Positions 21,585 through 30,743 are shown, numbered from the stretch's first letter. The stretch is DNA of 60,505 nucleotides from a virus (IMGVR_UViG_3300031672_000001:1-60505), one strand, 5' to 3'. Notes: a model not told the origin generated them from the letters alone. Made by a program: numbers and translations.

Positions 21585-24500
21585 ATCCCAACCGCTATGT
21601 CTGCCGCGCTGTTAGACGACTGGCTCGCGCTCGCCCCGGCGACGTACTGTTGTCCCTGATATGTGAAGCCCACGCTGCCTCCCAAGACCTTCGTGTTTTC
21701 CTTTGTAGCTTCGGTCAGCTTTTCGGTGGACTTGCCCTGATCGTAGATCTGAGTCTGCAACCCGTTGATGGATAGGCTGAGCCCTTCGATCGTCCGTTCC
21801 ATGCTCGTACGGTCTTCGCCGGAGAGGCCGGGCAACGATTCAATGTCGTGCTGGCGCTGTTCTTCATCGACTTTGATCTGTTCTTCGTGGTGAGTCTTGT
21901 ACGCGGCGTAGTCGGATTTCGCCTGGGCTATCTGCGCTGGGGTGAGGACGCCTTCCTGCTTGGTCTTATCTTCTTCAAGGCCGGAGAAGTCCTTGCCTTC
22001 ACGATGCAAAGAGCCTTCTTCGAGTGTTTCGCCGGTCTGGATTTTCGAGACGTGCGCTTGAAGGCCCGCGTCTACTTCCGCGATGCCCCTCTTGAACGCT
22101 TCATAGACCGCCTTCTGATATTCGATCTGGAGATTACCGACATCGACCTTCGCGCCAGTGATCGCATCGTCCACTTCGCCCATTTGCACTCGGAGAGCCG
22201 CTACCAGTTTCTTGTTATGGGCGTGATGCGCCTTGACTTCGGCAGCCTTCAAAGCCTTGTGCTCCGCTGTCAGTTCGACGATCTCGCCTTCCTTGGCCGC
22301 CTTCTGTGCCGCGAGATATGAAGGATCGGTCGCGGCAGTCGGGAGTGTCGAGCCGATGCCTTTGCTCTGGATCGCGGCTAGGGACTCGTTGACGATCTTC
22401 AGGTTCTCGTGAACGGTCAAATGCGCTTCGCGCTTAGAGAGCTTGGAGACGATGTCCTTCTGCCAGTTCTGCGCAACCTTCAACAGGTCGCCGATCAGCG
22501 TGTCCGTGAGCGCCTTGGAGCCCTTCGCTGTCGCGCTCGACATCAGCTTCCGAAGTCCAGCGATAGCCTGCTTGTCAGCGGCTGGCGCTTCGGTCGGGTT
22601 TTCCAGGGCGAGCTTCTCGATCATCCCGCCCGTGTGCTTAGCCCACCCTTCGATGTCGCCCTTCAACTTGACAGCGAGGGCCTTCGAGTGAAGCTTGTGG
22701 GCCTCCGCGAGAAGCTTCTTCAAGGTCCCTGTGGTCTGGGTTCCGACACGCTCGACTCCGGCGATGTCCGTACCAGGCCGTGCTTTAGCGATACCCAACG
22801 ATTCGCGGATGTCGGCTTCAAGCTCCTTTTCCGGGCTGAGTGGCTTCTTAGCCTTCGGGTGGGTATGGGCGTAGTACGTGTGCTGGACACGCATCGTGTG
22901 CCATTCTTCACTCGTGTGGTATTCGGGCTTGTCGGTGTACGGATTGTTGCCGTAGACCCGCTTACCCGTTGAGGCATGAGGAAGGAAGACGGCGGTCTCC
23001 GTGCCTTTCTCACCGAACAAGGCCATCGTTGGCGAGGATGCTGTGACTGTGCCGCCTTGACCGAAAGAGCCGGCGAAGCCGACGCGGCCGCCGAGAGCAT
23101 GACCCGTCCCGGAGAGATGCCCGTCGTCGCGGAAGCCGATGGGCTTCAGCAGCTTCGAGCCCGTGTAGCCGGCGGTCGCGGCGAGGAAGGCTTCGCGGTT
23201 CGCCAGACCAGCGGGATCGACTTCGCCACCGAAGTCCACGGCACCGCCAGGGTAGATGTCCAAGGCGTGCATCGAGCCGCCGGGGGCTTTCGGATCAGCG
23301 CCGGGACGGTAGCCGGACGTGATGTGTCCAGCCCACCCGTGGGCGCGAGCATAGGAGAGCTCAGGGATGATCCAATCGGCCACGGTGAGCCCGTCGAACG
23401 TACCGAGTTGCGACGGCGTGAAGCCTCCGCCCGTAGGAGCCGCTCCGGCTGCCGTGCCGAGTCCACTGGCACCCGACGATGGATGGACACTGGCGAGCTT
23501 CGCATTGGCCGCAGCAGCAACCCTGTGCAGCACGGCACGTCCTATCTGACCGATGGTCCCGCCCGGTCCCGTCCACTTCGGCGCTTTGATCGAGCCGAAG
23601 ACGCCGTGACCGCCCACGGCAGTCCCACCCGCACCGAAGACGGCTTCGCCGATGGCGTCCGTCGGGAATGATCCGTAGGACATACCCAGTGCCGAGACGC
23701 CAGCACCCGTCACGTCGATCAGCCGAGGCCCGTGCGATCCGATCGCGGACGGTCCCTTGTCGATGACTCGAAGATTCGCGGAGTGTCCACCGATGCTCAC
23801 GCGCGCGACCTTCATCGCCAAGCTTTGAGCTAGCGCATCGTTCCAGTTCCCGCCACCGTGCGGGTTCACGGCGATCCCGGCTTCTGAGCTTGACTTCCCG
23901 TAGGCTGTTCCGCCCGCAGCCTCTCCGGGAGGGCCGAACGTACTCACCGGACCACGTATCCGCAGACCTGTCGCTGCGCTGTGCGGCGTGTGCTCCCCGG
24001 CAACCTCGCGACCAAGACTCGTACCGTACGGGGCAAGCATCTGATCCACTCGCGCCTCTGTGTGACGATTGCCGATCAGGATCTCTCCGCCGCCGACCCT
24101 CGCAGCAGGCCGACCGGACGGGTCGATGAGCGTCCAATTGTCGGGGCCTACGCCACCGGGGACGCGACCGCCGGTAGCAAGTTTGAGGCCGCCGTGACCT
24201 CCTTCTTTCGGACCCGATTCACCCGTTTCTGCGTATTTCAGATAGCTGCCAGCATCCCCAGCAGAGATTATCGGTTCGAGGTCTTTCGCCGTTGGGCCGC
24301 CCTTGACACCCATCATGCTCAACGCACTGGCGAGCAGCTTTGCTATGGCCGAGACACCCTGAGCGGTTGAGATCGTGCCTTCGCGCATCTTTTGCTGGAT
24401 GATGCCCTCGGCAATCTGAAAGTTCTGCCCTAGCGCGTCCGTTCCAGCGCGCGTTCCTCCCAGCGCCCTGTTGATCTGTCCCGCATCGTTCTGCGCTATC

Positions 24501-26863
24501 AGGACGATGTCCCCGAGCTTTTCGTGCGACGCCTTGCGGGTTGTATCCAACCAGACCTGCACGTTTTCGAGTCCGATCCGTACCGGGTTGAATGCCTTGG
24601 CAACGCCTTCAAGCTGCGGCTTCCACTTCGAGAACTGCGGATCGTCCGCCATCTTGACGGCTTCGTCGTGAATCTTCGTCAGCTCGCCTTGCGAGAGTTC
24701 CTGCAAGTGCGGCTGGAGCTTGGTGATCTCGTCACCAAACGCTCGCACATGGTCATTAGCCCCTTCCCCGAAGCCCAGGAAGTTCGCAAAGTCTTTGGTA
24801 GCACCCCCGACTTTTAGTTTGAACAGGTCACTGATGCTCTTGTTAAGGTCTTCCACTTGGTTGTGGAACTGACCCGTGAGGCTGTTCTGACCCGTCGGCA
24901 GGCCCATCGTCGTTCGGTTGCCGGGCACTATTTCGTTACCGACCTCAAACGCGAGGCCCACAGCCCCCGCCATCTTGCCGCCTGACTTCAGGAGCGAGAG
25001 TACGCGCGAGCCACCCGATGCGCCAGCCGCGACTGCTGCGTCGCGCTCGGCCGCAGAGCTGGCCCCGCCTACGCCGGGAATGGACGATCCCCCCTTCCCG
25101 CCCTCCATGCGCACCATGACTGGGTTGGTGAGCGAGCCGGGCCGGATCGGTCCCGTGACGCCCCAGCTACCCGAACCTGTCGGCGAGAGGAAGCTCCCAA
25201 CGGGTCCCGGTATCTTCGATGTGAGTCCACCCAACGGCGTGTGACGCGAGGCCAGCGTCAGAGCTGCCCCGCCCATCAACCCGCCGCCGAGAATGTCCGC
25301 AAGCTGTTTGTGGTCCTTGATGAGTTCCTCGACGGGCGAGAGCATCGCCTCGAAGACGTGCAGCGTCTCGTTCAGAACCGGCAGTAGGCCCGTGCCGAGA
25401 CCGATCTCAAGGTCATGGACCTCTTTCTTGAAGATCGCCCACTGAGCCGCTGGGCCTTCCTCCATCTTCTTGCCGGCCGTTTCAACGGTACCCGTAGAGG
25501 TCTTGAGCACCGATTCCATCGAAGAGAGCGAGACCTTGCCCTGGTCGAGTGCCCTTGCGAAGGCAGGACCCGCCCTGCCACCGAAGATCGCTATGGCCTC
25601 GTTCATCCGTTCCGCTGGGTTCCTGGCTTCCTCCATCGCCTTGAACTCGGACTGAATGACCTTCGCCACCGTGGCATGGACGCCGCCGGCCTTGCTCAAT
25701 GTGGTGTTGAGCGTCTCGTACTTTTCAGTAGCCGTGACGACGGCGGCCTTGGCGGCCAGCAGGGTCGCGTTGTGCGTCGCCTGAGCCGCTGCCGTCTTGG
25801 GCGACTGGGACTCCAGGGCTGCCAGCCTGGCCTTGGTGGCATCCAACCTCATCTTATATTCACCCAAGACGTGCCCAGCCTGTCCCACTCCCTGAGAGGT
25901 GACGACACCAATCTCCTTGGAAGCGGTCTGCACGGCGCGCATGAGCCCACGCGAGACCATCCCGGTCGAGATGCCGGCCTCCTGGAACGCGCCGAACAGC
26001 GCGAGAGAGGACTGGAAGCCGAAGCCCATCGCCTGAAGCGCGGGGCCGAACCGCTGGAGAGTGGACTCAAGCTCTGAAGCGGGCTGTTGGGTCTTCTGCG
26101 CGACCGCGAGGAACTCGTCCATGACCTTGTTCACTTCAGTGCCCGGCACACGGTAGGCGATCATGGCGTTAGCCAGAGTGTCGATCGCCGACTTGGCTTC
26201 CTGGCCGGTCGCCTTGGCGAAGAACAGCATGTCCTTCGTGGACTGGCCGAGCACCGGACCCGTCTCGTTGAAGCGCTTGCGCAAGATCTGCGCAGCAGCA
26301 GCGGTTTCTTCTAATGAGAACTCCGTCGTACGCGCGACTTCGCGCACCGTGCCCATGAAACTCTGAAGGCTCTTGCCGGAGAGTCCGGTTGAGGCCGCCA
26401 CGGACCTTTCGAGCTTGTCGAAAGCAACCGCCGCCTTCACGCTCATCACCACGAACGTGGTGCCAACCCCGAGTATCCCGGCGGCCGCCATGTCCGTCGC
26501 CTTGCGCAACCGTACGTGAGAACCTTCGGTGAGCGCCATCTCGCGTTGTAGTGACTTGTGCTGCTGAGTCAACACGCCCATTTCCGCCGCTTGCAGCTTC
26601 GTGGCCGCACCCGACGCAGTGGTCGCCTTGGTCAGCTTCGCCATCTGCTCCTCAGTCCGTGCGATTTCCACGGCCTGTTGAGCCTTCACGAACTCCAACG
26701 GCTTATGGGAAGACAGCGAGTTCATGTTCTTCGAGAGGCCGGAGAGTCCGGTGTTGCCGAGGTTCGCCAGCTTCGTGATCTCAGCGCCCACACCACGGAA
26801 GACCGCCGATGCCTTGTCATCTGCGCTGACGACGTAGCTGAGCGTCTGCTGTGCATTGCCCAC
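21581..26863 (-). CDS. Tape measure protein with RlpA-like and M15-like domains, 1760 aa
   Basis: GTG at 26863 follows AAAGGAGG by seven bases. Residues about 120-480 form the TP901-type tape measure core (FDKLERSVAASTGLSGKSL, TEFSLEETAAAAQILRK, ESTLQRFGPALQAMG). A glycine-rich hydrophobic stretch lies near 540. Residues about 985-1065 resemble a double-psi barrel (GGTAYGKSSSEAGIAV, LRVIDKGPSAIGSHGPRLID). Residues about 1155-1260 resemble an M15-type peptidase (ITSGYRPGADPKAPGGSMHA, DDGHLSGTGHALGG). Long coiled coils follow to about residue 1700. It sets tail length and the two wall-active domains would open peptidoglycan during DNA entry. Confidence 0.9.
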   Translation of the reverse strand: MGNAQQTLSYVVSADDKASAVFRGVGAEITKLANLGNTGLSGLSKNMNSLSSHKPLEFVKAQQAVEIARTEEQMAKLTKATTASGAATKLQAAEMGVLTQQHKSLQREMALTEGSHVRLRKATDMAAAGILGVGTTFVVMSVKAAVAFDKLERSVAASTGLSGKSLQSFMGTVREVARTTEFSLEETAAAAQILRKRFNETGPVLGQSTKDMLFFAKATGQEAKSAIDTLANAMIAYRVPGTEVNKVMDEFLAVAQKTQQPASELESTLQRFGPALQAMGFGFQSSLALFGAFQEAGISTGMVSRGLMRAVQTASKEIGVVTSQGVGQAGHVLGEYKMRLDATKARLAALESQSPKTAAAQATHNATLLAAKAAVVTATEKYETLNTTLSKAGGVHATVAKVIQSEFKAMEEARNPAERMNEAIAIFGGRAGPAFARALDQGKVSLSSMESVLKTSTGTVETAGKKMEEGPAAQWAIFKKEVHDLEIGLGTGLLPVLNETLHVFEAMLSPVEELIKDHKQLADILGGGLMGGAALTLASRHTPLGGLTSKIPGPVGSFLSPTGSGSWGVTGPIRPGSLTNPVMVRMEGGKGGSSIPGVGGASSAAERDAAVAAGASGGSRVLSLLKSGGKMAGAVGLAFEVGNEIVPGNRTTMGLPTGQNSLTGQFHNQVEDLNKSISDLFKLKVGGATKDFANFLGFGEGANDHVRAFGDEITKLQPHLQELSQGELTKIHDEAVKMADDPQFSKWKPQLEGVAKAFNPVRIGLENVQVWLDTTRKASHEKLGDIVLIAQNDAGQINRALGGTRAGTDALGQNFQIAEGIIQQKMREGTISTAQGVSAIAKLLASALSMMGVKGGPTAKDLEPIISAGDAGSYLKYAETGESGPKEGGHGGLKLATGGRVPGGVGPDNWTLIDPSGRPAARVGGGEILIGNRHTEARVDQMLAPYGTSLGREVAGEHTPHSAATGLRIRGPVSTFGPPGEAAGGTAYGKSSSEAGIAVNPHGGGNWNDALAQSLAMKVARVSIGGHSANLRVIDKGPSAIGSHGPRLIDVTGAGVSALGMSYGSFPTDAIGEAVFGAGGTAVGGHGVFGSIKAPKWTGPGGTIGQIGRAVLHRVAAAANAKLASVHPSSGASGLGTAAGAAPTGGGFTPSQLGTFDGLTVADWIIPELSYARAHGWAGHITSGYRPGADPKAPGGSMHALDIYPGGAVDFGGEVDPAGLANREAFLAATAGYTGSKLLKPIGFRDDGHLSGTGHALGGRVGFAGSFGQGGTVTASSPTMALFGEKGTETAVFLPHASTGKRVYGNNPYTDKPEYHTSEEWHTMRVQHTYYAHTHPKAKKPLSPEKELEADIRESLGIAKARPGTDIAGVERVGTQTTGTLKKLLAEAHKLHSKALAVKLKGDIEGWAKHTGGMIEKLALENPTEAPAADKQAIAGLRKLMSSATAKGSKALTDTLIGDLLKVAQNWQKDIVSKLSKREAHLTVHENLKIVNESLAAIQSKGIGSTLPTAATDPSYLAAQKAAKEGEIVELTAEHKALKAAEVKAHHAHNKKLVAALRVQMGEVDDAITGAKVDVGNLQIEYQKAVYEAFKRGIAEVDAGLQAHVSKIQTGETLEEGSLHREGKDFSGLEEDKTKQEGVLTPAQIAQAKSDYAAYKTHHEEQIKVDEEQRQHDIESLPGLSGEDRTSMERTIEGLSLSINGLQTQIYDQGKSTEKLTEATKENTKVLGGSVGFTYQGQQYVAGASASQSSNSAADIAVGI

Positions 26864-26887
26864 GGCGGTACCTCCTTTCTCGCACGA

Positions 26888-26921
26888 ACAGCCGCGAACC
26901 CTCGCTCAGATTCGCGGCTGT
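26888..26921 (-). promoter_or_regulatory. Strong hairpin in the tape measure leader
   Basis: ACAGCCGCGAA (26888-26898) and TTCGCGGCTGT (26911-26921) form a perfect 11-base stem with a 12-base loop. It lies between the stop of the frameshifted chaperone and the ribosome site of the tape measure gene. No T tract follows, so an mRNA-processing or translation-control element is more likely than a terminator. Confidence 0.55.
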
Positions 26922-26925
26922 CGTC

Positions 26926-27533
26926 TCATCCTTTCGCCCGACTTTCACCGCGCATAAAAGCGCGGAAAATGGCGTCCAAGCCAGCGGGAAGCTCCTGCTG
27001 TTCAAGCCAAGAGCATTGGCGACCCATGAGCACCCATTCGCCCCAAAGACCGACGACGGTCCGGTCGTCGTCGTCTAGTCGGTGGACGGCTGGGCGTCCC
27101 CCGCTACAGACGAGCCGCGCCCACTCTTCGGCCGGGCCCCCTTCACGGGCGAGCTCTCTTTTCCCACTGCCTCGCCCCGCGCGGTTTCGACAGCCACGCT
27201 GAGGCATTCGTCGATCCATGCGGCGTCCAGAGCATCGAGGGCTTCGTAATCCTCGACCTTCGGCGTGCCACCCTCGAGCGACCAGCCGACGGCGAGCAGC
27301 TCGAAGACCTTCGGGTCTCCACCCAAGGACTTACCGCGTAGGATCACGCCCTCCGGCGCGACAATCCGCTCGACGCCCGTCGAGTCGTTGATCTGTGCGT
27401 CCTCACGCTTCGAGAGCGCGACCCTCAGCTCGATCCACGCATCGTCAGCGTCGCGTTTGACTCGACCCTCGCCGAGATCCTCGCCGCGCGTGAATCGCCT
27501 CGTCCTTGTTGCATCGACTCGTTTCAGTGACAC
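26926..27533 (-). CDS. Tail assembly chaperone, G-T fusion made by -1 frameshift (202 aa)
   Basis: The zero frame (27533-27075) is read to Lys 125. At GGGAAAA (27165-27159) a -1 slip moves ribosomes to the frame that ends at 26926, adding 77 residues (RELAREGGPAEEWARLV... FRAFMRGESRAKG). The added part is the T-like domain, with the WLEQQELPAGLDAIF helix. Position directly before the tape measure gene and the slippery heptamer in the correct register are hallmarks of lambda G/GT-type chaperones, which load onto the tape measure during tail assembly. Confidence 0.85.
27075..27533 (-). CDS. Tail assembly chaperone, G-like product (152 aa)
   Basis: The GTG start at 27533 gives SLKRVDATRTRRFTRGED, a basic N-terminus, then an alpha/beta body (DDAWIELRVALSKRED, DYEALDALDAAWIDECL). 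Unslipped translation ends at 27075 after a low-complexity tail (GARPKSGRGSSVAGD). The product is expected in excess of the fusion form. It has no enzymatic motif. An HNH gene separates it from the major tail protein gene. Confidence 0.8.
   Translation of the reverse strand: MSLKRVDATRTRRFTRGEDLGEGRVKRDADDAWIELRVALSKREDAQINDSTGVERIVAPEGVILRGKSLGGDPKVFELLAVGWSLEGGTPKVEDYEALDALDAAWIDECLSVAVETARGEAVGKESSPVKGARPKSGRGSSVAGDAQPSTD
27159..27165 (-). promoter_or_regulatory. Programmed -1 frameshift site GGGAAAA
   Basis: The heptamer is read G GGA AAA in the zero frame (GTG GGA AAA), which is the classic slippery register. After slipping, AGA GAG CTC continues the T-like frame. Confidence 0.85.
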
Positions 27534-27555
27534 TTTGCCTGCCCACCTTTCGTCG

Positions 27556-28374
27556 TTATGGGACGCGCCGCCAGATGTGCCTGGTGACGATCATGCTCAC
27601 AAGCCCATGCGAGACACCGAAGGCTCTCGCCAACTCCGTCTGTATCGCTGGCGTATCGCGGTAAAGTCGGCGCAGCTCGATCACATCAGCCTCCGCGAGC
27701 TTTGCGCTGTGATGTGTCTCTCCACGAGAGCGATTGACTCCCGCGTGGTGACCCCAGAAATCCCCGCGATCCTTCGCCACCATGTCGTCCACGTTGACCT
27801 TCTGCGTCCCGAGGAACAGATGGGATGGACCGTGCTCATCCGCGAAAGCCTTGACGCATGGACGATTGTCACAGTGGTGAAGGGCATTGAGGCCATCGGG
27901 AATAGGCCCGTGCTCCAGCTCCCATGCGAGCCGATGCGCGGGCACGTGGCCACCGTCTCGGCAGGCCGAGCCATAGCCACCGCCAGCCGTACCGCCCGTC
28001 CACACCCAGCACGGTCCTAGCTCCGGTCGGTGCGCCGGGATCGGGCCGTCCTTGTTCACCTTGGGCCAGAAGCTCGCCCCTGGTCCGGGCGGTACGTAGG
28101 CAGCGATAGCGGCATGCACCGCCGGCCACCGCTTAGGCCGCACTCGTTGGATGCCCTTTTCCCAATTGCAGAGCAGGGCGCGCGAGATACCCAAGGTGTC
28201 CGCCAGCACGAAGGGCGGCATCCCCGCTGCTTCGCGCTCCACACGCAGGATCGCCCCATCGGGCAGCGGGTCGGCACGCCTTTCCTTCGTGACCGCCGCC
28301 TTGTAGTGGGTCGCGCATAGACCGCGACCAACGGTGGAACTAGAACACCCTTGATAGCTACATGTCGCGGTCAC
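27556..28374 (-). CDS. HNH homing endonuclease with two helix-turn-helix parts
   Basis: The N-terminus holds a Cys/His cluster (CSYQGCSSS...LCATHY), then an XRE-like HTH (VEREAAGMPPFVLADTLGIS, RALLCNWEKG). Residues about 95-200 are an HNH core (CWVWTGGTAGGGYGS, HVPAHRLAWELEHGPIPDG, LNALHHCDNRPCV). The C-terminus has a second HTH (ELRRLYRDTPAIQTELARAF, GVSHGLVSMIV). It separates the major tail protein gene from the chaperone, which are usually adjacent, so it looks like an inserted homing gene. It starts at GTG 28374. Confidence 0.8.
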   Translation of the reverse strand: MTATCSYQGCSSSTVGRGLCATHYKAAVTKERRADPLPDGAILRVEREAAGMPPFVLADTLGISRALLCNWEKGIQRVRPKRWPAVHAAIAAYVPPGPGASFWPKVNKDGPIPAHRPELGPCWVWTGGTAGGGYGSACRDGGHVPAHRLAWELEHGPIPDGLNALHHCDNRPCVKAFADEHGPSHLFLGTQKVNVDDMVAKDRGDFWGHHAGVNRSRGETHHSAKLAEADVIELRRLYRDTPAIQTELARAFGVSHGLVSMIVTRHIWRRVP

Positions 28375-28405
28375 GCGGCCATGTTAGCACACATCCGACG
28401 TTAGC

Positions 28406-28415
28406 GTTAGCTAAC
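28406..28415. repeat. Palindrome GTTAGCTAAC at the HNH insertion border
   Basis: A perfect 10-base palindrome spans the stop codon of the major tail protein gene, preceded by another GTTAGC. It lies at the right border of the inserted HNH gene and could be its target site. Confidence 0.3.
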
Positions 28416-29406
28416 AGTAACTTCCCACATCTCCGTTGACCCATTCGCTCGACAGCTCGTTTGAACCTTCGACTGTCGCTGAGAACGTCATCGACTGTTC
28501 GATCACGTCCGAAGCGGCCGGGTCATCCCAAACGCCCATCGGGCGCAAGCCGGGGATCGTGAACTTGACGCTGTAAGGGACATTCGATCCACCGATGAGT
28601 GCCGCTGTCGTCATAGTGATGACGATGCCGCTCGTGAGCTTTTTGTTCTTCGCTTCGATCCAGTCGTTGTAGAACGTGGTGGAAAGAAAGTCCAGGTTCG
28701 TCGTGAGCGTCACTTCACGCCGTGTCGGAACCAGACGAGCAGCGGTCAGTAGACCGTTCGACGAGAACACACGCACCGTTTTGTTGAGTAGCGCGATAGT
28801 CGTGTCCTTGAGTTCCGTGTTGGACAGTCCCTTGTAGCTGAACGCCAGCGTCGAGAAGTCAAACGGCTGGATCGTCGAGTAGGTCGGTACCAAGTCTCCC
28901 GCCGAGGGAGCGCCAGGCGTCGCAGGGGTCGCCTCCTTCTGGAGGATAAGCAGCGCCTCAGCTTCGATCAATGTCTGGTTAGTCGCCTTGATCTGGAAAC
29001 GATCGACGATACCCCCAGAGAACTGGCGGGCCAGAACCTGCTCGCCGGGGATGATGTCGTCATCGAGCTCAACGCTGCACGACGGGCACTGCGCCTGCGG
29101 AGTCAAAGCGTGGTGCGCCGCGCCGGCACTCGACGTGTAGGCGTCAGAGCCCGACCCGAACGCGTACGCGCAGAGGTTCGACCAGACGACTGGGATCAGC
29201 GGCCCGGTCAGGGTGACTTCCGTCTCAAATTTGACGGGCACGTCAGCCCTCTGACCACGATACCCGACGGACTCTTCGGGGCGCGTGACCGCGAGGTTAC
29301 TGTTTGGCTTGGCGATACACGGTACGAATAGGGTTGGTGCGACGAAGGTGCCGAAGACGGCCTCCTTGGCCACCCCAACCACTCTCTCGCTCTGGATCGG
29401 GCTCAT
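28411..29406 (-). CDS. Major tail (tube) protein, 331 aa
   Basis: The start ATG at 29406 begins MSPIQSERVVGVAKEAVFGT, the usual opening of siphoviral tube proteins that goes on to FVAPTLFVPC and RPEESVGYRGQ. The middle is beta-rich with ALTPQAQCPSCSVELDDD, containing a CPSC pair, and FSTLAFSYKGLSNTELK. The longer frame to 29574 is a shadow. Position before the chaperone genes supports the call; it would polymerise around the tape measure. Confidence 0.75.
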   Translation of the reverse strand: MSPIQSERVVGVAKEAVFGTFVAPTLFVPCIAKPNSNLAVTRPEESVGYRGQRADVPVKFETEVTLTGPLIPVVWSNLCAYAFGSGSDAYTSSAGAAHHALTPQAQCPSCSVELDDDIIPGEQVLARQFSGGIVDRFQIKATNQTLIEAEALLILQKEATPATPGAPSAGDLVPTYSTIQPFDFSTLAFSYKGLSNTELKDTTIALLNKTVRVFSSNGLLTAARLVPTRREVTLTTNLDFLSTTFYNDWIEAKNKKLTSGIVITMTTAALIGGSNVPYSVKFTIPGLRPMGVWDDPAASDVIEQSMTFSATVEGSNELSSEWVNGDVGSYC

Positions 29407-29410
29407 AGCT

Positions 29411-29602
29411 CTAAGCCTTTCTGTCGGTTTTTGGTCGCCCGGAGGCGTCGGGTTTGTTCTTCTCAACCGGCTCCCAGTCCCTTGCGCGCGCATACTGCGG
29501 CACGAGATGGTCTGGGACGGGGTAGGAGCCGCCCGGTTCGACGTCCCCGACATGAGGACTGAACGCAGGGGCACTCCCTGTGTAGCGGAACTTCACGGAC
29601 AT
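29411..29602 (-). CDS. Small neck/tail-associated protein, 63 aa
   Basis: ATG at 29602 starts MSVKFRYTGSAPAFSPHVGD, a single small beta domain, then a basic, proline-rich tail (EKNKPDASGRPKTDRK). Genes of this size between the tail terminator and tube genes are common in actinophages. Its exact role is unknown. Confidence 0.55.
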   Translation of the reverse strand: MSVKFRYTGSAPAFSPHVGDVEPGGSYPVPDHLVPQYARARDWEPVEKNKPDASGRPKTDRKA

Positions 29603-29616
29603 GGGAGTCCTTTCTG

Positions 29617-30177
29617 TTAGCGGCGGCGGCGCTGCTGTGCTTGGAGAGTGATGCGCAATGCCCTATAGACATCGCTTTCGATCGTCTGGAGCACGTAGGT
29701 CGTCTCGACGATCGTGGTCGTTATGACCTCGCCCCCGAGGGTGATGTTTTCTCGCAGCGCTATTCTGATCCGGTCCTGTAGCTCCATCGCCGCTCTGTAG
29801 CCCGGCTGCTCAAAGTAGGGTGGTTGAGTCCCGAGCGAATGCTTGGAGAGTGGAGAAGATTCCGGCGGAGCGGCTTCGATCGGCTGAAGGTGAGCGTGGG
29901 GTTGTACAGCGACAGTAATCGGTACGAGCATCGCGTGATCGTCGAGTCCATGCGATCCGCCAGGCAAGCCGCCCGTCGATCCCTGAGCCGTCATCCAAGG
30001 GATATTGTCGTTGCGTGGCGCGATGTAGCCGAACGGAGTCTGTTGTGGTGCGCCCATCCCAACATCCCCGATGATCCATGCCACTTCGCTCGTGTGTTCG
30101 TTCGTGGCGAGCATGTACGCCAGCATGTCGAGAAACTCTTCGAAGCTCGGCGTGCCCGAAGGTGCGGGTAGGGTCAT
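29617..30177 (-). CDS. Tail terminator / completion-like protein, 186 aa
   Basis: It lies between a gpG/gp10-like gene and the tube protein gene, the normal place of the tail terminator. The N-terminus SFEEFLDMLAYMLATNEHTS and the C-terminus GGEVITTTIVETTYVLQTI, RALRITLQAQQRRRR fit an alpha/beta ring protein. It is coupled by TAATG to the preceding gene. The assignment is mainly by position. Confidence 0.5.
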   Translation of the reverse strand: MTLPAPSGTPSFEEFLDMLAYMLATNEHTSEVAWIIGDVGMGAPQQTPFGYIAPRNDNIPWMTAQGSTGGLPGGSHGLDDHAMLVPITVAVQPHAHLQPIEAAPPESSPLSKHSLGTQPPYFEQPGYRAAMELQDRIRIALRENITLGGEVITTTIVETTYVLQTIESDVYRALRITLQAQQRRRR

Positions 30178-30743
30178 TACAGGCCTTTCATCAAGATCTG
30201 GCCCACTGCATGCACCATCTCCTCAGCCGGCGGCCAGATAGGCCGGCCCGGTAGATGCTCGCTGCCTTCGGAAAGCACTACTGGGATCTGCCAGCCATCG
30301 TTCTCCCAGTCCACGAGCATCACGACCTGGTGGTAGTTCCCCGAACCACCGACAGCGATCGCTGTAGATTTCATCGGTGGAATCGGCCCGCTCACACCAG
30401 CAGTACCGATCGTAGGGTTGCCGATCATCGGATGTGTGGCGGCATGTACGAACAAGCGCTCGGAATAAGGGCCGTTCGGGGACGTGGCGGACTCGTAAAG
30501 GTTGCCTTCGGCGTAGAGCACGCGGGCTGCTTCGGGGTACCCCTGTGATTCCTTCTTGGCGACCGTGGACTCAGAAAGCGCTGGCCAGGACCCATCGCCC
30601 TCGGTATCGAAACGATGCGCGGTCTGCATGTAGATGTAATCCGATGCTTGCTCCAGTCGGACGTCGATCTGCTCTATGTGCCTAGCGTGCAGCTCGAGGG
30701 CGGCAACCATCTGAGTAGCGCCCGTGCTCTTGAGTCCGAACAT
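30177..30743 (-). CDS. Virion morphogenesis protein (Mu gpG / HK97 gp10-like)
   Basis: The sequence RFDTEGDGSWPALSESTVAK, followed by YPEAARVLYAEGNLYES, is the signature of phage virion morphogenesis proteins that join head and tail. The C-terminal half has YHQVVMLVDWENDGWQIP and ends GLPGRPIWP-like (HLPGRPIWPPAEEM), also typical. AGGAGG precedes the ATG at 30743. Length is 188 residues. Confidence 0.75.
   Translation of the reverse strand: MFGLKSTGATQMVAALELHARHIEQIDVRLEQASDYIYMQTAHRFDTEGDGSWPALSESTVAKKESQGYPEAARVLYAEGNLYESATSPNGPYSERLFVHAATHPMIGNPTIGTAGVSGPIPPMKSTAIAVGGSGNYHQVVMLVDWENDGWQIPVVLSEGSEHLPGRPIWPPAEEMVHAVGQILMKGL

Noticed and set aside
23361-24137. Minus-strand frame of 258 codons inside the tape measure
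   Set aside because: It is the neighbouring frame of the tape measure, Arg/Ser-rich and without motifs.
26926-27219. Independent 97-residue gene with its own ATG
   Set aside because: The part before the slippery site is unnatural and no ribosome site exists; it is better read as the -1 extension of the chaperone.
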